Source: Methanogenium cariaci JCM 10550 (lineage in GTDB: Archaea > Halobacteriota > Methanomicrobia > Methanomicrobiales > Methanomicrobiaceae). From it: 64,000 nucleotides of DNA. Both the position numbers and the translations under genes were made by a program. Location of the stretch: positions 35,356 to 99,355 of the forward strand of contig NZ_BBBG01000008.1 in the NCBI RefSeq assembly GCF_001315945.1. The letters run 5' to 3'. Shown piece by piece: positions 63,281 to 64,000 of the stretch (position 1 is its first letter; each line of letters begins with the position of its first letter). The notes under the pieces are model-generated. The model did no database searches. It had not been told where the DNA came from and was given only the letters and a program-made list of their open reading frames with translations.

Positions 63281-63544
63281 GTGATTAAATTGATATTTCA
63301 TGGAGTAAATTGCACCGAAAAATTTGTGCTTCTGTTAGTATTCCTGGTTGTGGTTACATCTGCAATTGCAATCGTCTTATTTAATATACTGGGAATATAT
63401 GGCGGATTTGGTGCTATACTCGTTTGTTTTTTTATCATGAGGTATCTTATCGATCAATATGGGGATCGGTTGTTGTCTTCAAAGGATTACCGTATCAATA
63501 ATGAATCTTACGATAAATTGGCAAAAGAACAATTTTTTCATTAA
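63281..63544 (+). CDS. Small two-helix membrane protein
   Basis: 87 aa from GTG: MIKLIFHGVNCTEKFVLLLV, then two hydrophobic helices (FVLLLVFLVVVTSAIAIVLF and YGGFGAILVCFFIMRYLI) and a charged 35-residue cytoplasmic tail (YGDRLLSSKDYRINNESYDK). No family recognised. It is followed after 14 bp by a second membrane protein, so the two probably work together. AT-rich relative to the ruv genes, like many defence or accessory genes, but nothing proves such a role. Confidence 0.6.
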   Translation: MIKLIFHGVNCTEKFVLLLVFLVVVTSAIAIVLFNILGIYGGFGAILVCFFIMRYLIDQYGDRLLSSKDYRINNESYDKLAKEQFFH

Positions 63545-63558
63545 TTGGAGTGTAAATT

Positions 63559-64000
63559 GTGGACATTCAGAATTCACACATATTCAATTTTTATAAGGAT
63601 AAAGCATTAAATGTTTTAAATCACCGGGCACAATTTGTCACAATATATGTCACTTCCATTATTGTTTTTCTTGCTCCGATATTATCTGGGATATCAGTTA
63701 AAGATGGACAATCCCTTTGTAACGAAAACATACCTGTCCTTATTGTTGCCCTTACCGTCATCCTTTTTTTAGCATGGGGGGGATTTTGGGAATTAAAATA
63801 CCGGGAATATCGATGGAATTATATTAAAATTGCAACCCGGACGATATGTAATAATGAAATCTTCCCGAAAATAAATGAGGAAAATAACCTTACTAAAGGT
63901 GATGTTTGTGATTTTATCCATAATAAAACACTGTTCCCCAAAAATTACATTATGAAAATTATAACTGATGAAATGACGGACTTGTTTGACGAACATTCTG
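63559..64000 (+). CDS. Membrane protein, partial (runs off the window)
   Basis: GTG start at 63559 with GGAG 10-13 nt upstream; open to the window end (147 codons). MDIQNSHIFNFYKDKALNVL, FVTIYVTSIIVFLAPILSGI (helix 1), IPVLIVALTVILFLAWGGFW (helix 2), then a soluble part ELKYREYRWNYIKIATRTIC. Two close helices followed by a cytosolic domain resemble membrane-effector proteins such as the SLATT or S-4TM groups, but I cannot assign it. The C-terminus, which would decide its function, lies outside. Confidence 0.65.
   Translation, partial: MDIQNSHIFNFYKDKALNVLNHRAQFVTIYVTSIIVFLAPILSGISVKDGQSLCNENIPVLIVALTVILFLAWGGFWELKYREYRWNYIKIATRTICNNEIFPKINEENNLTKGDVCDFIHNKTLFPKNYIMKIITDEMTDLFDEHS

Noticed and set aside
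1..64000. Phase variation by G/C tracts as a regulatory system
   Set aside because: Contingency tracts occur in a few surface or defence genes. Here carA, carB, ilvD, ruvB, cas genes and even spacers are all hit, and many changes add whole codons in conserved motifs. A sequencing cause is far simpler.
1..64000. tRNA or rRNA genes
   Set aside because: I saw no cloverleaf-type T-loop/anticodon arrangement or rRNA-like stretch on either strand; a covariance-model scan would be decisive.

Overview
The window looks like chromosome of a methanogenic archaeon of the order Methanomicrobiales. The evidence is the archaeal TATA-type promoters with leaderless or near-leaderless starts, an archaeal-style CarA (GNQ in place of GHQ), a PEGA-domain surface propeller, an ADP-forming acyl-CoA synthetase, a CBS-domain pyrophosphatase, and a bacterial-type ruvC-ruvA-ruvB cluster, which that order is known to carry. 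I cannot name the species.

Layout: (1) 1-5637 is a long type I-C CRISPR array (85 repeats seen, running off the left edge), read right to left from a leader at 5638-5935. (2) 5936-13663 is the complete I-C cas operon on the minus strand: cas3, cas5, cas8c, cas7, cas4, cas1, cas2. (3) 13664-15824 has a RelE-type toxin-antitoxin pair lying between a whole ROK-kinase gene and a decayed copy of that gene's 3' end. (4) 15921-31801 is mostly housekeeping: ilvD, carA-carB, a secreted propeller, pyrophosphatase, a flavin-type oxidase-like protein, tungstate uptake tupA-B-C, an ABC-class ATPase and a YigZ protein. (5) 31819-37102 is a defence/stress strip: HepT-MNT, HicA-HicB, an acyl-CoA synthetase, a phosphoesterase fusion and a ribbon-helix-helix protein next to an array of palindromes. 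(6) 37204-58396 is a large surface-glycan locus. A core set (acetyltransferase, DegT aminotransferase, Gfo/Idh oxidoreductase, UDP-sugar dehydrogenase, UDP-GlcNAc 2-epimerases) fits synthesis of a UDP-diacetamido-uronic acid, joined by glycosyltransferases, a flippase, a CDP-glycerol-type transferase, a deacetylase, a methyltransferase and a pyruvyl transferase. An AT-rich island (55060-57000) with an IS66-like remnant sits inside it. (7) 58663-60741 is ruvB, ruvA, ruvC. (8) 60742-64000 has a pRiA4b ORF-3-like protein, an antitoxin-like remnant and two small membrane proteins.

A window-wide oddity governs all gene calls. G or C runs are very often 7 long (sometimes 6 or 8), even where conserved protein frames require 4, 5 or 6. 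The result is inserted Pro/Gly codons (4 to 7) or frameshifts (5 to 7, 6 to 7, 6 to 8). Short C deletions also occur. Housekeeping genes and CRISPR spacers are affected alike, so I read this as a sequence-quality artefact and annotate whole genes across these breaks.
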